This document shows, in pieces, positions 34,766 through 45,909 of a DNA stretch of 64,000 bases (position 1 is the first letter of the stretch; each line of letters starts with the position of its first letter). This DNA comes from Cercophora sp. LCS_1 (taxonomy: Eukaryota > Ascomycota > Sordariomycetes > Sordariales > Lasiosphaeriaceae), in the NCBI GenBank assembly GCA_036250225.1, contig JAPZLL010000003.1, positions 1,054,001-1,118,000 of the forward strand, written 5' to 3'. The notes below the pieces were generated by a model. The model was not told the DNA's origin. It saw nothing but the letters and a program-made list of their open reading frames with translations, and did no database searches. Position numbers and translations under genes: made by a program.

Positions 34766-35872
34766 CTAGAAGTAGTTCTTCTTCCTGCTTGTGCGCATAT
34801 ATTGGTTGAGATGCCATTCGACATCTGGATCCTTCTGGTCAAGAGTCCCCATGTTGATGGCGAATGGCCTCATTGTGAAACGCGGCCCCACTTCACTGAG
34901 CTCCACGCTGTCATAGCCCGTCCGTACATATACGTGGTGTCGCACTTCGATGCAATCGTCCTGATTCACGAATGTGATGATGCGATTACCCTCGCTCTTT
35001 TGTGCGGTTGCCTCTCTTGGAGGAAACAGGTGCTTCAAGATGGTGACAACTCGGAGTCCCTGTTTTGTGTTAATCCCAAGATATTTGTCATAACGATGCT
35101 ACCTACCAACGGTGTCGTAAAGTTCTCAAAGATAAGGTGTGGATACGATTCGCTGACTGTTCCTTTGACGGACCTTGGGATATCAGCTCGTAGCACGACA
35201 TTGTGGAGCGATGCCATGAGGGTAGGCCCGTGTGGGAGATGTCCAACTGTGATAGCAGTTGGGGTGCCGCTGTCTGGAGTCAGTTTGGCTCATAGATGAC
35301 CTTCTGCAGGCTGGATGAATGCATACCGATGCTCGTGAAGAAGTACGATATCGGTCAGGCGCTCACTCTGCGCTGAGCGAACAAGATCCGGAAGGACAAG
35401 GTTTCCTCGATTGAGCCGTATCCCCGTTGGGAAGAGAAGCCTCACTTCTTTGGAAAAGGACATCAACCTTGAGCTTGGATCTCGGGACGTTGTCACCAAA
35501 ACTCTTGGGTCTATGTTGTTCTCGTGTCAGCGCCTTGTTATAATACTGGGAAATGCCAAGACCGGCCGTACCGACGACGCCTGACAACTCAGAGTATTCA
35601 TCGTCGACATCCAGACTACCCTCTGCTTTCAGATCACCTGCAACGTCGTAGTCGAAATCCTTCCTCAGCTGCTTGTCGTTTGCGATCTCGGGGTCTAAAG
35701 GTCGCCCAGAAGCCAAGCTTGCTCGTAACTTTGCCCGTTTCTCACTGACTTCGGCGTCGCGCAACTGGAGCGCTCTTCGGTAGAGGTAATCCCTCCTCTG
35801 GCGGGCTTGTTTGCGCTCGAGGCGTGTCAGTGATGTCGTGTATATTTTTCAAGCACAAAAACTTACAATCAT
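34766..35872 (-). CDS. IMP4: U3 snoRNP protein Imp4 (Brix domain)
   Basis: Five exons, 35872-35867 (6 nt, ATGATT), 35815-35572, 35510-35327, 35269-35107 and 35059-34766, close in frame at 296 aa. The joined N-terminus [18 protein letters not shown] is the characteristic Imp4 start. [19 protein letters not shown] and [20 protein letters not shown] begin the Brix domain (about 84-275). The later exons supply [26 protein letters not shown]-like ITFVNQDD, and [19 protein letters not shown]. The C-terminus [15 protein letters not shown] is also conserved. Family role: binds Mpp10 and Imp3 in the small-subunit processome and promotes U3 base pairing with pre-rRNA in the nucleolus. Divergent from UPF1. 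The small first exon means a gene finder would probably miss the true start. Confidence 0.93.
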
Positions 35873-36591
35873 CTCTGGTAGTAGGTAATTGTTTTCGTCT
35901 TGAGCGCGACTGTCTGTAAGGAGCGCTGTCTCGATCCTCTTTCGCAATTCGTAACTCGGCCAGTCGCTGCTGGTTCTCCAAGACAAAACTTCGATGCCGA
36001 CGCCGATAAGCTTCTGGATTCCTTATCGCCCAAAAAAGTTTGGCGCACGGGCCGTTTTGCTGGAGCTGTCCGCCACTTTCTCCTTTTGGTGGAGGCTCCT
36101 TCGGCTCAGTGCGATCCAAGGTGCAGTCCACACTCCAACCAAAAAATCGTAATCCGCGCCGACGGCAAGCCAACCTCACCTCTACTCGGCAAATATAATA
36201 CACACGCCCCACGAGCATAATCTGCGGGCTCGCAGACTCCGGTCATTTTTGCCAGCGATGATGTGACCATCCAGTCACTTGGAATTCCTTCATCCACTTC
36301 CACTTCGTTCGAGTGCGACAAAGCTGCGCCGCGGCTGCGACATCAACTTCTCCTCCCTGACAACGTTAGCATCTAGGTCCGTTCGTTTTGCTCTACCCTG
36401 GCCCATCGTCACTCGTTCGCCTTTTCTGGAGCCAAAGCCCCGCGTCAGGTCCATTTTCCCATCTTTCACAGCTCCCTGTTCTCAGCGCGGGGCTGAACTA
36501 CTTGCACTATCCTTGTGATTTAGATCGTGTTTGCTAACTTGACGCGTTGGCGCTAGTAAATCCTTGTGTCACTCACTATCTTGTGGCAATA
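35873..36591. promoter_or_regulatory. divergent promoter region IMP4 / UPF1
   Basis: 719 bp between the IMP4 and UPF1 start codons, holding both promoters. An open frame runs through much of it on the minus strand (up to 36218), but it merges with IMP4 intron sequence and has no recognisable content, so it is not called. Confidence 0.5.
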
Positions 36592-39500
36592 ATGGAGGGC
36601 GCCTTCACTCACGTTGGAAACCACCTTGTTTCCGATTCGGCCGCCGCCATCAAGGCTGGCGGCTCCGACGACCTCTCTAATATCGACCCAGAGGAAAGCC
36701 TTCTTTACAGCGGTTACGACAGACGTGGAGGGCGCGGTGTCACAGGAAATGCCAGGCGCCGACATGACGACGACGACAACGAGACCGAAGTCTTTGACGA
36801 TGATGACGAAGAGAGCTTGGCAAGCGTTCCGGTTGATGGTATGAGGGGCTTGAAGTTTAATGCCCCCGAAGAAGAGAAGGAGTTGCCTCCTCATGCTTGC
36901 GCGTATGCCAACCGTCCGACCCTCGATCCTCGTATGTGGTTTCTGATCGTCTTCATAGGTACTGCGGCATCCATAATCCTGCCAGCGTTGTCAAGTGTTT
37001 GGGGTGTAACAAGTGGTTCTGTAGCGCCCGCGGAAACTTTTCCTCGTCTCATATCGTCAACCATCTTGTTCGAGCTCGACATAAAGAGGTCCAGCTTCAC
37101 CCCCAGTCTTCTCTTGGCGACACTGTCCTTGAATGCTACAACTGCGGGACGAAGAACGTGTTTATGCTTGGCTTCATTCCCGCCAAGTCAGATACCGTGG
37201 TCGTCCTCCTCTGCCGCCAACCTTGCGGGGCCAGCACGTCCTCTAAAGATATGAGCTGGGACATTTCGAGATGGCAACCCCTTATTGAAGACCGGTCATT
37301 CTTGACTTGGCTTGTCCAACCTCCCTCAGATGCCGAGCAACTGCGCGCCCGGCACCTTACACCCCCTCAGATCGCAAAGCTGGAGGAGATGTGGAAGGAA
37401 GCCCCAGGCGCTACAGTTGCTGATCTAGAGAAGGGTGCGGGTGTTGATGATGAACCTCACCCGGTGCTCCTGAAATACGATGATCCTTACCACTACCAAA
37501 ACATCTTCGGCCCCCTTGTCAAGATGGAGTCAGACTACGACAAGAAGCTAAAGGAGGCACAGTCAGAGGACGGGCTACAGGTTCGCTGGGACTATGGCCT
37601 CAATAACAAGCACCTCTCCAGTTTTATTCTTCCGAAGATTGAGTCGGGAGATGTCAAGCTTGCCGTGGGCGACGAAATGCGACTCAAGTACAAAGGAGAG
37701 CTTCGACCTCCCTGGGAGGGCGTTGGATATGTCATCAAAATTCCAAACAACCAGTCGGATGAGGTCACTCTCGAGCTGCGCAAGTCAGCCAACGACAAAT
37801 CGGTTCCGACGGAATGCACGATCAACTTTTCCGCCGACTACGTTTGGAAGGCAACCTCGTATGACCGCATGCAATTTGCCATGAAGACCTTCGCCGTCGA
37901 CGAACTCAGTGTCTCGGGTTATATCTTCCACAAGCTTCTCGGCCACGAAGTCGCAGTTGCCCCGATGAAGACACAGCTTCCGAGGAACCTTCATGTCCCT
38001 GGTCTACCTGAGCTGAACCCCCGTCAAATCACTGCGATCAAGAGCGTCTTGGCGACGCCTCTCAGCCTTATTCAAGGGCCTCCGGGTACTGGCAAGACAG
38101 TGACGTCTGCAACGATTATTTACCACCTTGCCAAGATGAATAATAGCCAGGTACTCGTTTGTGCTCCTTCGAACGTTGCTGTAGACCAGCTGTGCGAGCG
38201 CATTCATCGCACGGGCCTCAAAGTTGTCCGCTTGACGGCAAAATCGCGAGAGGATGTCGAATCTTCTGTCAGCTTCCTTGCCCTTCACGAGCAAGTCCGC
38301 ATGAACGACACCAACACCGAACTAGCAAAGCTCATGCAGTTGAAGAATGAGCAGGGCGAACTGTCATCGCAGGATGAAAAGAAGTTTAAGCAGTTGACAA
38401 GAGCTGCCGAGCGAGAGATCCTGAGCAATGCGGACGTCGTGTGCTGCACCTGTGTGGGCGCGGGCGATCCTAGGCTCGCCAAGATGAAATTCCGGAATGT
38501 CCTGATTGACGAGTCCACCCAGTCTGCCGAACCCGAATGTATGATTCCTCTGGTTCTCGGTTGCAAGCAGGTTGTTCTTGTTGGTGATCACAAGCAGCTT
38601 GGGCCCGTTATTATGAACAAGAAGGCAGCCAAGGCGGGTTTGAACCAGTCTCTCTTCGAGCGACTGGTCAAGCTGAACATCACCCCTATTCGCCTCAACG
38701 TGCAATACCGCATGCACCCCTGCCTCTCCGAATTCCCGTCCAACATGTTCTACGAAGGATCACTCCAGAACGGAGTTACTCACCAAGACAGGCTCCGTCC
38801 GGATGTGGACTTCCCGTGGCCCGTTGCTGACATGCCCATGATGTTTTGGTCAAACCTGGGCAATGAGGAGATTTCGGCTTCGAGCACATCATATCTCAAC
38901 CGCACCGAAGCATCCAACGTGGAGAAAATCGTTACTCGCTTCTTCAAGGCCAACGTCAAACCGGCCGATATTGGTGTCATTACTCCTTACGAGGGCCAGC
39001 GAAGCTATATTGTTAGCACCATGCAGAATAGCGGCACTTACAAAAAGGAGCTCTACAAGGAGGTTGAGGTGGCCTCGGTTGACGCCTTCCAGGGCCGAGA
39101 GAAGGACTACATCGTGCTGTCCTGCGTTCGCTCCAACGAAAACCAAGGCATCGGCTTCCTCTCGGATCCTCGCCGCCTCAACGTGGCGCTCACGCGTGCC
39201 AAATACGGCCTTGTCATCATCGGAAATCCCAAGGTTCTTGCCAAGCACGAACTCTGGCACCACCTTTTGATCCATTTCAAGGACCGCAAGTGTTTGGTCG
39301 AGGGCCCTCTCACTAATCTTCAGACCTCGCTTCTCCAGTTTGGCCGACCCAAGACCTCGTTCCGACCGCAAAAGTACCCGCAGCCGCAGAATGCCGCTCC
39401 CGGTTATTCCAATGGCCGCTTCAGCGGACCCAATGGGTTGGGGCGAGATTATGAAACCGGCTCCATGGTCTCATTCGGAATTCCCGATGACGTGTCGTCC

Positions 39501-39935
39501 GTCAACAGTTCGTTTGGTGCTGTTGGAAACTATAGTTCGGCCTTCCCGCAGGCATTCTCAAGCTTCGATCCCCGGCAGTGGCCCGGTCTTCCTGGTGCCG
39601 CACCCGGTTCGCGCCCTGGGGCGAAGGGCCGTGGCCGGGCTACCGAGAGCATTGCTGGTGAAAGTGTGGCCAACAGCGAATTCACAGACGCCAGCGCCAG
39701 CGTGATCGGGGGCAAAGGAGTAGGACAAGGCGGGGCCAGTCTTGGTGCTGGCTTGAGCGAGGCGATCGGATCTGCCCGTCCAACATCTTATAGTCACAGC
39801 GATCGTCTCAAGCAGTACGTCGAAAGTGGCGGGCGGATGGAGTCCGGAAACGGATACGGGCGACGCTATGACGACGATGAGAAGAGCATCAGCACCGCTT
39901 TCGCCAGTCAGCTTGGGGCTGGGTTCGACGTGTAG
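36592..39935 (+). CDS. UPF1: ATP-dependent RNA helicase Upf1 (nonsense-mediated decay)
   Basis: Exons 36592-36902 and 36959-39935 (intron 56 bp) give 1095 aa. After an acidic N-terminus, the Cys/His-rich zinc domain begins at about 101 and is assembled over the intron ([40 protein letters not shown]); it binds Upf2. The SF1 helicase core has Walker [12 protein letters not shown] (about 474-484), motif II DEST (about 621), [50 protein letters not shown] and [17 protein letters not shown]. The roughly 200-residue C-terminal tail is Gly/Ser-rich. All helicase motifs are intact. Role: detects terminating ribosomes upstream of retained exon junction complexes or on long 3' UTRs and triggers mRNA decay in the cytoplasm. 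Barentsz in the same window suggests that both halves of EJC-linked decay exist in this fungus. Confidence 0.98.
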
Positions 39936-41405
39936 GCATTACCCATCCATGACTGCGGGCAAAAGCAGAAGCAAGCAAAGCAAACACGCGCTGCTGGTTG
40001 CCCCCGCCGTCAGCAGCAACCCCGTCAGCCGTAGTGCAAAGGTGCCACGCATCTCTTGAGGACCAATTTGCGTCCATTCAGGAGACTGCTGCCACCAAGA
40101 GTGTCACCGGTCACCAAACAGATGCTCCATTTTTGGGCAGCTGAAAGCCGATGCCCGCTATGAAGCGGTCTTTACACCAGCTGTGAGATGGTCTCTGGCC
40201 GATGTCAAGCGCGCCGCCGTGTGGGTTGGACCGGACGACCAAGAGCCGGTGCTCAGGGGAGGTGATGAATCTTAGCGTTGTCTACTCGGCACCGGGGCAA
40301 GATGGAGGACAGTGTGTCGAAATTGGGCCGGATAGGTGTGGCAAGCATGCACGCCGCCTGTCTGAGGTCAATTTTTGACGCGTTGGTCGTGTGTTTGCAA
40401 CCAATTTCAGGTCAAGCCGAAGGCACAGCGAACATATTTATTTGTCAAGGGTTGCGGAGGCATCGAGGTACCGATGGGCAGATAGATGGTCAGGTAGTCG
40501 TTGACGGTCAGGCCCTGGGCGAGCCCAAGTTCACTCGGCTTGGGTTCCTTGGGCACTCGCCTTGCCAAGCCACTCGCTTCTTGAAATGGTGGTTGGGTTG
40601 CGAACCAGAGCCATGGAAGGACAGCTACTCCGTAGACAGCTAAGCCTGCAGAATTCAGTCATTTATCCAGAGTAGTTGACACAGCCATGTGGTTACATAT
40701 ACAACATGTCAGCGAGGTAAGCACAGGTGATGCGCAGGGGCTCATGAATGCAACATGGCTAAGCAATCCGGGTCGCCTTGAAGGGTTGGTGCCAGATACC
40801 CGTATCCGGATGCAACCGAATGGCGGAAAATCTTGGCGTTGCGGTGTCCCGCTGGGCCGCTGTCGCAGCGCTTGGGACTGTTCAGATGGCGTCAGAGGCG
40901 CCGAAAGCCCCTGCCCCTGGGGTGCGGAGGGCGTCTGCGGGCGGTCATTGGATGGTCAGACGCCGCTGGAGGGCGTGGGCTGAAGACGCCCGAAAGGCCT
41001 TTGACAAGTCGGGTGGCGGAGTTGAGCTCGCAGGACAAAGCGTGAGTGGTCCAAGGTCGAGGTGTGTGTGCACAAATGGCCATTGCATTTCAGGTTTTAT
41101 GTTCTGCTTCACACCATTGGTTTTTCCGGGTTTCATTTTTTCTTCCCAATCCCATGTTTTCTGGCTCCCCTGGTTGTATAAAACACGCCTGTGACCTCAT
41201 CCCCCGTTTGCCCACCACAATACATCCTTCCGCAGTTCCCCATTCCCAACCACCATCCGTGCATCTCGATTGCCAAGACCCGTTGGTTGCACCTCGCCGG
41301 CTTTCACAAGAACCATAAACCGCCACATTTTCTCCTTACAGACGAGTATTGCCCGCGTCTGACAGCAAGTGGACCTGCACGTCCAGACAGTCCTGGGGTC
41401 GTAAA
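39936..41405. other. intergenic: UPF1 3' flank and upstream region of the AhpC/TSA-like gene
   Basis: 1.47 kb without recognisable genes. Open frames between 40280 and 41300 occur in all three plus frames and overlap, which argues against coding. A TATA-like element lies near 41177. Confidence 0.45.
41177..41183 (+). promoter_or_regulatory. TATA-box-like element
   Basis: TATAAAA lies 223 bp upstream of the AhpC/TSA-like start codon, in a pyrimidine-rich context. Its position is compatible with a TATA box if the 5' UTR is about 150-200 nt. Inference from sequence only. Confidence 0.35.
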
Positions 41406-42630
41406 ATGGCGGCGGAACCGGAACAGCCAACCGCATCTGCTGCACCTCCACCAGCCCCGGCGGCGGCCGAGAAGAGCGACGACACCAAGGCCCCGCCAAC
41501 TACCAAACCAGCGCCGGAAGCCGTTCCAAAGGCCGAACCTGTCCCGGAATCAAAACCCCACAAACCAGAACAGCCCGCAACGACGGTGGCAGCGGAAAGG
41601 AAACTAGCGATAACACCGCCCGTTACCTCCGACGCCACGCACCACTCCCCGACCGAATACAACAACGAAACGGTAAACCCGCCCGATTTCGAAGGCGCCG
41701 TTGAAACCAACAACGATCTCCCGAGCGCCGAAACGATCAAGCGACTGGAAAACTACGTCCTACTAGACCGCGATGGCAAGACACACACATTCAAGTCTCT
41801 GTACACAGGCAAGCATGTCGCACGCCGCGTGCTCGTCATCTTTGTCCGACACTTTTACTGCGGAGTAAGTCCCCGCCCTTTTTTTCCCCTCCAGAGACAT
41901 CCCCGGTGGTTAGCTAACAAGAGGCACGCAGAACTGCCAAGAATACCTCCGGGCACTCTCGACATCGATAACCCCGGACGCGCTGCTCCGCCTGCCCATC
42001 TCGACATTCATCGCCGTCGTGGGATGCGGCGACCCTGGCTTGATCGATATGTATGCTCAAGCCACGGGCTGCCCGTTCCCCATCTACGCGGACCCCACAC
42101 GCAAGATCTACGACGAGCTGGGCATGATCAAGACGCTCGCCCTGGGGGCGCGCCCCGCTTACATCACCGACGGTCTGCTCAAGTCGTCTGTTGCTAGCAT
42201 CTTCCAGGGGCTGAAGCAGATCAAGGCTGGGTTGGCCACCAAGGGGGGAGACGCCCGGCAGATCGGCGGCGAATTCTTGTTCGAGCCGTTCGACATACAG
42301 TCACCCGTTGGAACGCCGTGGGCGGAGATAGAGCGGAAAATGGGTCACCGGACGTCGGATACCAGCCTTGATGGGAAGCAGACGGGCCATGAGTTTGAGG
42401 GGGCTGAAGAAAAGAGAGTGACGTGGTGTCATCGGATGAGAACGACGCGCGACCACGCCGAGATCCCGGAGATCATGGAGGTGCTTGGGCTCGATGGGCA
42501 GGGAATGCCCATCAAAGACGAGAAGAGGTGGAAGAAGGCGGTCGAGTCCAGGAAGGGGACCGGGCTGAGTATGGCGGGCCAGATGAAGGCGGAAGCCGCG
42601 GGGAGGTTGTCTTTGAGCACGAGCGCTTAG
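41406..42630 (+). CDS. AhpC/TSA antioxidant-like protein (AAED1/PRXL2-type thioredoxin fold)
   Basis: Exons 41406-41864 and 41932-42630 (intron 67 bp) give 385 aa. The first 100 residues are Ala/Pro/Lys/Glu-rich and disordered. The thioredoxin-like domain starts near 115 (LLDRDGKTHTFKSLY). It carries VLVIFVRHFYCGNCQEYLRA, with a CxxC at about 152-155 formed across the intron, then STFIAVVGCGDPGLIDMYAQ and CPFPIYADPTRKIYDELGM, the usual AAED1-like order. A conserved-looking extension GGEFLFEPF and a charged C-terminus (TWCHRMRTTRDHAEIPEIME) follow. The family is peroxiredoxin-like, but its reaction is poorly defined, so a redox role is inferred from the CxxC. No targeting signal is evident. 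Confidence 0.85.
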
Positions 42631-42923
42631 GCGGGGCTCGTACCGAGACTGAGAAGAGGGCTGAGCCTGGCAAAGGGGAGAGAGGGTAGGAAATAGAGAG
42701 GAACGGATGGCCTCGAGGGGCTTGAAGAATGAGAAAGTATTGGTTATAGGCAAAGCAAGTTTGGTCATGGGGGGTATGTGTTTATTCTGCTTAAAAGGGG
42801 CGTTTTGCGCCTGGATGGCGATGCATTTTTAATCTGTGTCTCAGTGACACCTCCAATTCTACTGCGTCGGCAGTTTAGTCTGACCCCCTCCGGTCCCTTG
42901 GCTCGCCTCGTTTCCAAACCAGC

Positions 42924-44351
42924 TCAGTGTCCGAGATGCTCGTCAGCGCTAACCACCGTCGGTGTCCGCAAATGAGCACGACGAGGCGAGCCGGGCTGTG
43001 AACCCTCAAGACTTGTGATATGTGACGCCGCCTTTGAAGACTCTCGGGTAGGAGACGACAACGACGAAGGCGGTGACGATGGCGGCGGGGATGACGGCGC
43101 TGGAGGTTTGGTTGTAGGGGCTGAGGATAAAGGTGGGTTTAACGGAGCAGGTGACGTGTCGGGGGCGGCTGCGGACAATGGCGGGCTCTCGGAAACAGAC
43201 GAGTAGTAGGCCGGGCCGATGGCTACGGGCTCAGGGGCGGGAGGGGGGAGTGGCGGGTAGCAGGTGTAGTACCATATTTCTGACGCTTCACCTAGTCAAC
43301 CGTAAGCATTCCTACTCTAGGTAATCACGGAGCCCAACGATCCGGGGTGACTACCTACTACTGTTGCTATCTCCCTCACTAGCCAATAGCCTTAGAATGA
43401 TCTCGGCAACAACCATCAGGAGACCCAAGAGGCCGAGAAGAAGAGGTATCAGTTGTCCCGGAGCATTTGCGCTGTTGACGTTCTCAATGTGGTTCCATTC
43501 AATCGTGAGCTCAACGGCGCTGACGACGATGGGGGTGACAAGCAAGTCGAAAATGGTTTGCAGCTGCTTGAAAGCTAGAATGGCTAGCTTGCTAGTTGCC
43601 GGCTCGTAAGTAGTAAACTCAAACTCAGGGGTGGAGAAGCCTACCTCATTCTCCGCCATCTCCGGTTCCGCCCTCTTCTCCGCGCCTCTGACACTCTCCC
43701 GCTCGATGAAATCAAACCCGCTTCGGCCATTGACACGACGATTGTCCCTCCCACGATTGCAAAAATGAGCACAAGGTTGAATGCCCTAAATCCAGGACTA
43801 CTCAGAGCAGCAGGCCGGAACACGAAACCAACCTGGTCCTGCAGCTCGCACGGGACGCCACCGTAGTCTCTGCCGTTGTGGTGTAAGTCAGACGACTCGA
43901 CGCCCGAAAACCAGAACCACATCTGCAGCCCAACAACACAGGCCATAAAACACGTTTCCATGACCCCATACACATAGGGCCCGCTCATCGTCTCGGTATC
44001 GGCATCTTTGAACCCGAGGTGGTAGTAGTAGAAACCGCTGTCCATTTTCTTGTGGAAACAAGTGGCGACTCTCCAGATATAGTATGGGATTCGAACGTAA
44101 CATGCGAGACCGGAGATCAGCACCATTGTCAGATACACCTCGGCGGCCGACAAGGCAGTGCTAGTCGTTATCGTGATGACCAGGCCCAGAAAGACGGCGC
44201 AAGCATAGATAAAATGCGTGACGAGCAGCACGATGAAGAGAGTCGGCTCGCAAAGCCATCGTGCGAGAGTAAGGCCGGCCCAGAGGAGGTAGAATGAGAC
44301 CCGGATCCCGATGCCGTAGTATTCGGGCTTTCCAACGATCTTGCAGAGCAT
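42924..44351 (-). CDS. polytopic membrane protein with Pro/Ser-rich tail, function unknown
   Basis: Exons 44351-43645, 43591-43359 and 43291-42924 give 435 aa. The two introns (53 and 67 bp) resolve what first looks like a frameshift. The N-terminus YYGIGIRVSFYLLWAGLTLA is typical of a widespread ascomycete membrane-protein family. About six or seven hydrophobic segments follow (FIVLLVTHFIYACAVFLGLV; AAEVYLTMVLISGLACYV; VMETCFMACVVGLQMWFWF; AFNLVLIFAIVGGTIVVSMA). Exon 2 adds ELTIEWNHIENVNSANAPGQ, a recurrent family motif, and a last membrane segment LIPLLLGLLGLLMVVAEIIL. Exon 3 is a cytosolic-type Pro/Ser-rich tail of about 120 aa. The exon 2 donor could be GTAGGT at 43358 or GTAGTA at 43361; both keep the frame, differing by one codon. 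No transport or enzyme motif is seen. Confidence 0.8.
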
Positions 44352-45909
44352 AGTGAGTATTCAGGCTGCAAATTTGGCCGTTCGATTCTGCAAAAATGTT
44401 CAGCACTGAACCGTCGGGGTTGGTTGGTCAATGTTGACATTCCATCCTCGGTGAGAGATATGTGAACCAGCGGTGTTGATGCCACGAGGAGCTTGGAGGA
44501 ATCTAATTCCCAAGGGGATTTACAACGTGGCACCGGACGGCGCGTTGCTGGAGGGCCCAGTATCACCCCGTTCTTCTTTTCTTCGGCGCCATCCCCGCTT
44601 CCAATATCGGCGTGGAGAGGTAGCCCACAATGTTTTCGCTCACGCAGTGTGACAAGCCCACCTTCATCGTGCACAGCTTCGGACTAGAATGGCCATTGGC
44701 ATATCTTTCAGTTGTCACTGGAAATCAGTGTAACGAAGAGCTAGATAGCTCCAATCAGCACCCTACCTCGGCGTCAATCGGGAGCATGCATTCCGAATCC
44801 CACTCGGACGATGGGGACCGGCTGGGAGTGGCAAAAAGAGAGAGTTCGATATTTAGACGGGTTTTGTCTTGCAAAGGCCCGTCAAGCTCCTGACAAAATG
44901 AACGAGCCACCAACACACAGCACGTGTGTTTTCCATGTTACTAGGGAGTGGAATAATGCATCTAGGTTACAAAATAATCTAGAGGCCTCGGTCGTTTTTT
45001 TCTTTTAAAAAAAAAAAAAAACATCACAATTTCAACCTAGGCATTCAAAAACACAAATCACTGGGAAGAACCGGCTCAAGTGCCAGTAGCGAGCTATTTA
45101 CATCGCTCCCTTTTTTTTCCGTCGCCCGCTTGTCAATCTCTGTAGATGGATGGCGTTACGTTTTTCAGGCGCTGTGATGAAGAATTGCCATATCAGACCC
45201 ACCTGCTGTGACAAAAACACACATTTTCGTGGTTTGGCGATCGTGGAGAAAAAAAAGCTACACGTACCTACCTAATACCGTGATTTAAAATAAAAGTAGA
45301 AAAATCTCACCGCCGAGCCTCACTTCCCGGTGGAAGTGAAGGCCGACGACTACATAAACCCGTGGGGTTCAAGTCCGAACTGGGCCCTTTTTCAGGCATA
45401 TCACGACTTCTGCTATTAGGAGGTGCCGAACTCAGTGCCTACCCCACGGGCCGGGGCAGGCCTACGGCCAGAGTGACTTCTCGTGGGGCCATCAGTCTAC
45501 AGTCTTTTACCACGGCGCCATCTGTCCAAGCCAGTTTTGCGTCCGCCGTTGAAAATAGAGGTCCTAGGTCCAATTCATGTACCCTCCTGCGAACTGCCAC
45601 TTTGCCAGCTCCTGAAAGAGCATGTTCTTTTGGAGGGGCTTAGCCGCAGATTTCATGAACATAAGCCATGGTTGCACCTTCCTCATGAGTCGAATGGGAG
45701 CCGCATCCCAGGCGTACCTGCTCTTTTGACCACTTTTTACCTTCTCAGGTTGCTTCCAGATCTTGCAGTCTTCCCTCCGCTCCCTCAACTTCGACTGCCC
45801 TGGTCCTCACCCACCAAATTTTTGCTCGTTCTGAGTGCCGGAAGCCATCAACAAGCGCGGCCCTCGGTGGCCTTTGTAACCCCGATAATTCTTTCTCATA
45901 TCGCCAGCC
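44352..45909. other. intergenic: divergent 5' regions
   Basis: 1.56 kb between the starts of the membrane protein and the coiled-coil gene. It contains an A15 run at 45007-45021 and AT-rich sequence to 45310. Open frames at 45360-45900 show no protein character. The sequence GGTTCAAGTCC near 45366 resembles a tRNA B box, but no cloverleaf could be built around it. Confidence 0.5.

Noticed and set aside
34624..35299. Plus-strand open frames of up to 203 codons opposite IMP4
   Set aside because: They lie antisense to IMP4 exons with Brix-domain motifs and span IMP4 introns.
42924..43178. Separate small Pro-rich gene downstream of the membrane protein
   Set aside because: The frame is continuous with exon 3 of the membrane protein after splicing at 43291.
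43592..43660. Apparent frameshift in the membrane protein gene
   Set aside because: A 53-bp GT-AG intron (43592-43644) joins the two frames exactly, and a second intron adds the tail, so no lesion is needed.
45360..45400. tRNA-like GGTTCAAGTCC
   Set aside because: No acceptor stem, D arm or anticodon arm could be paired around it.
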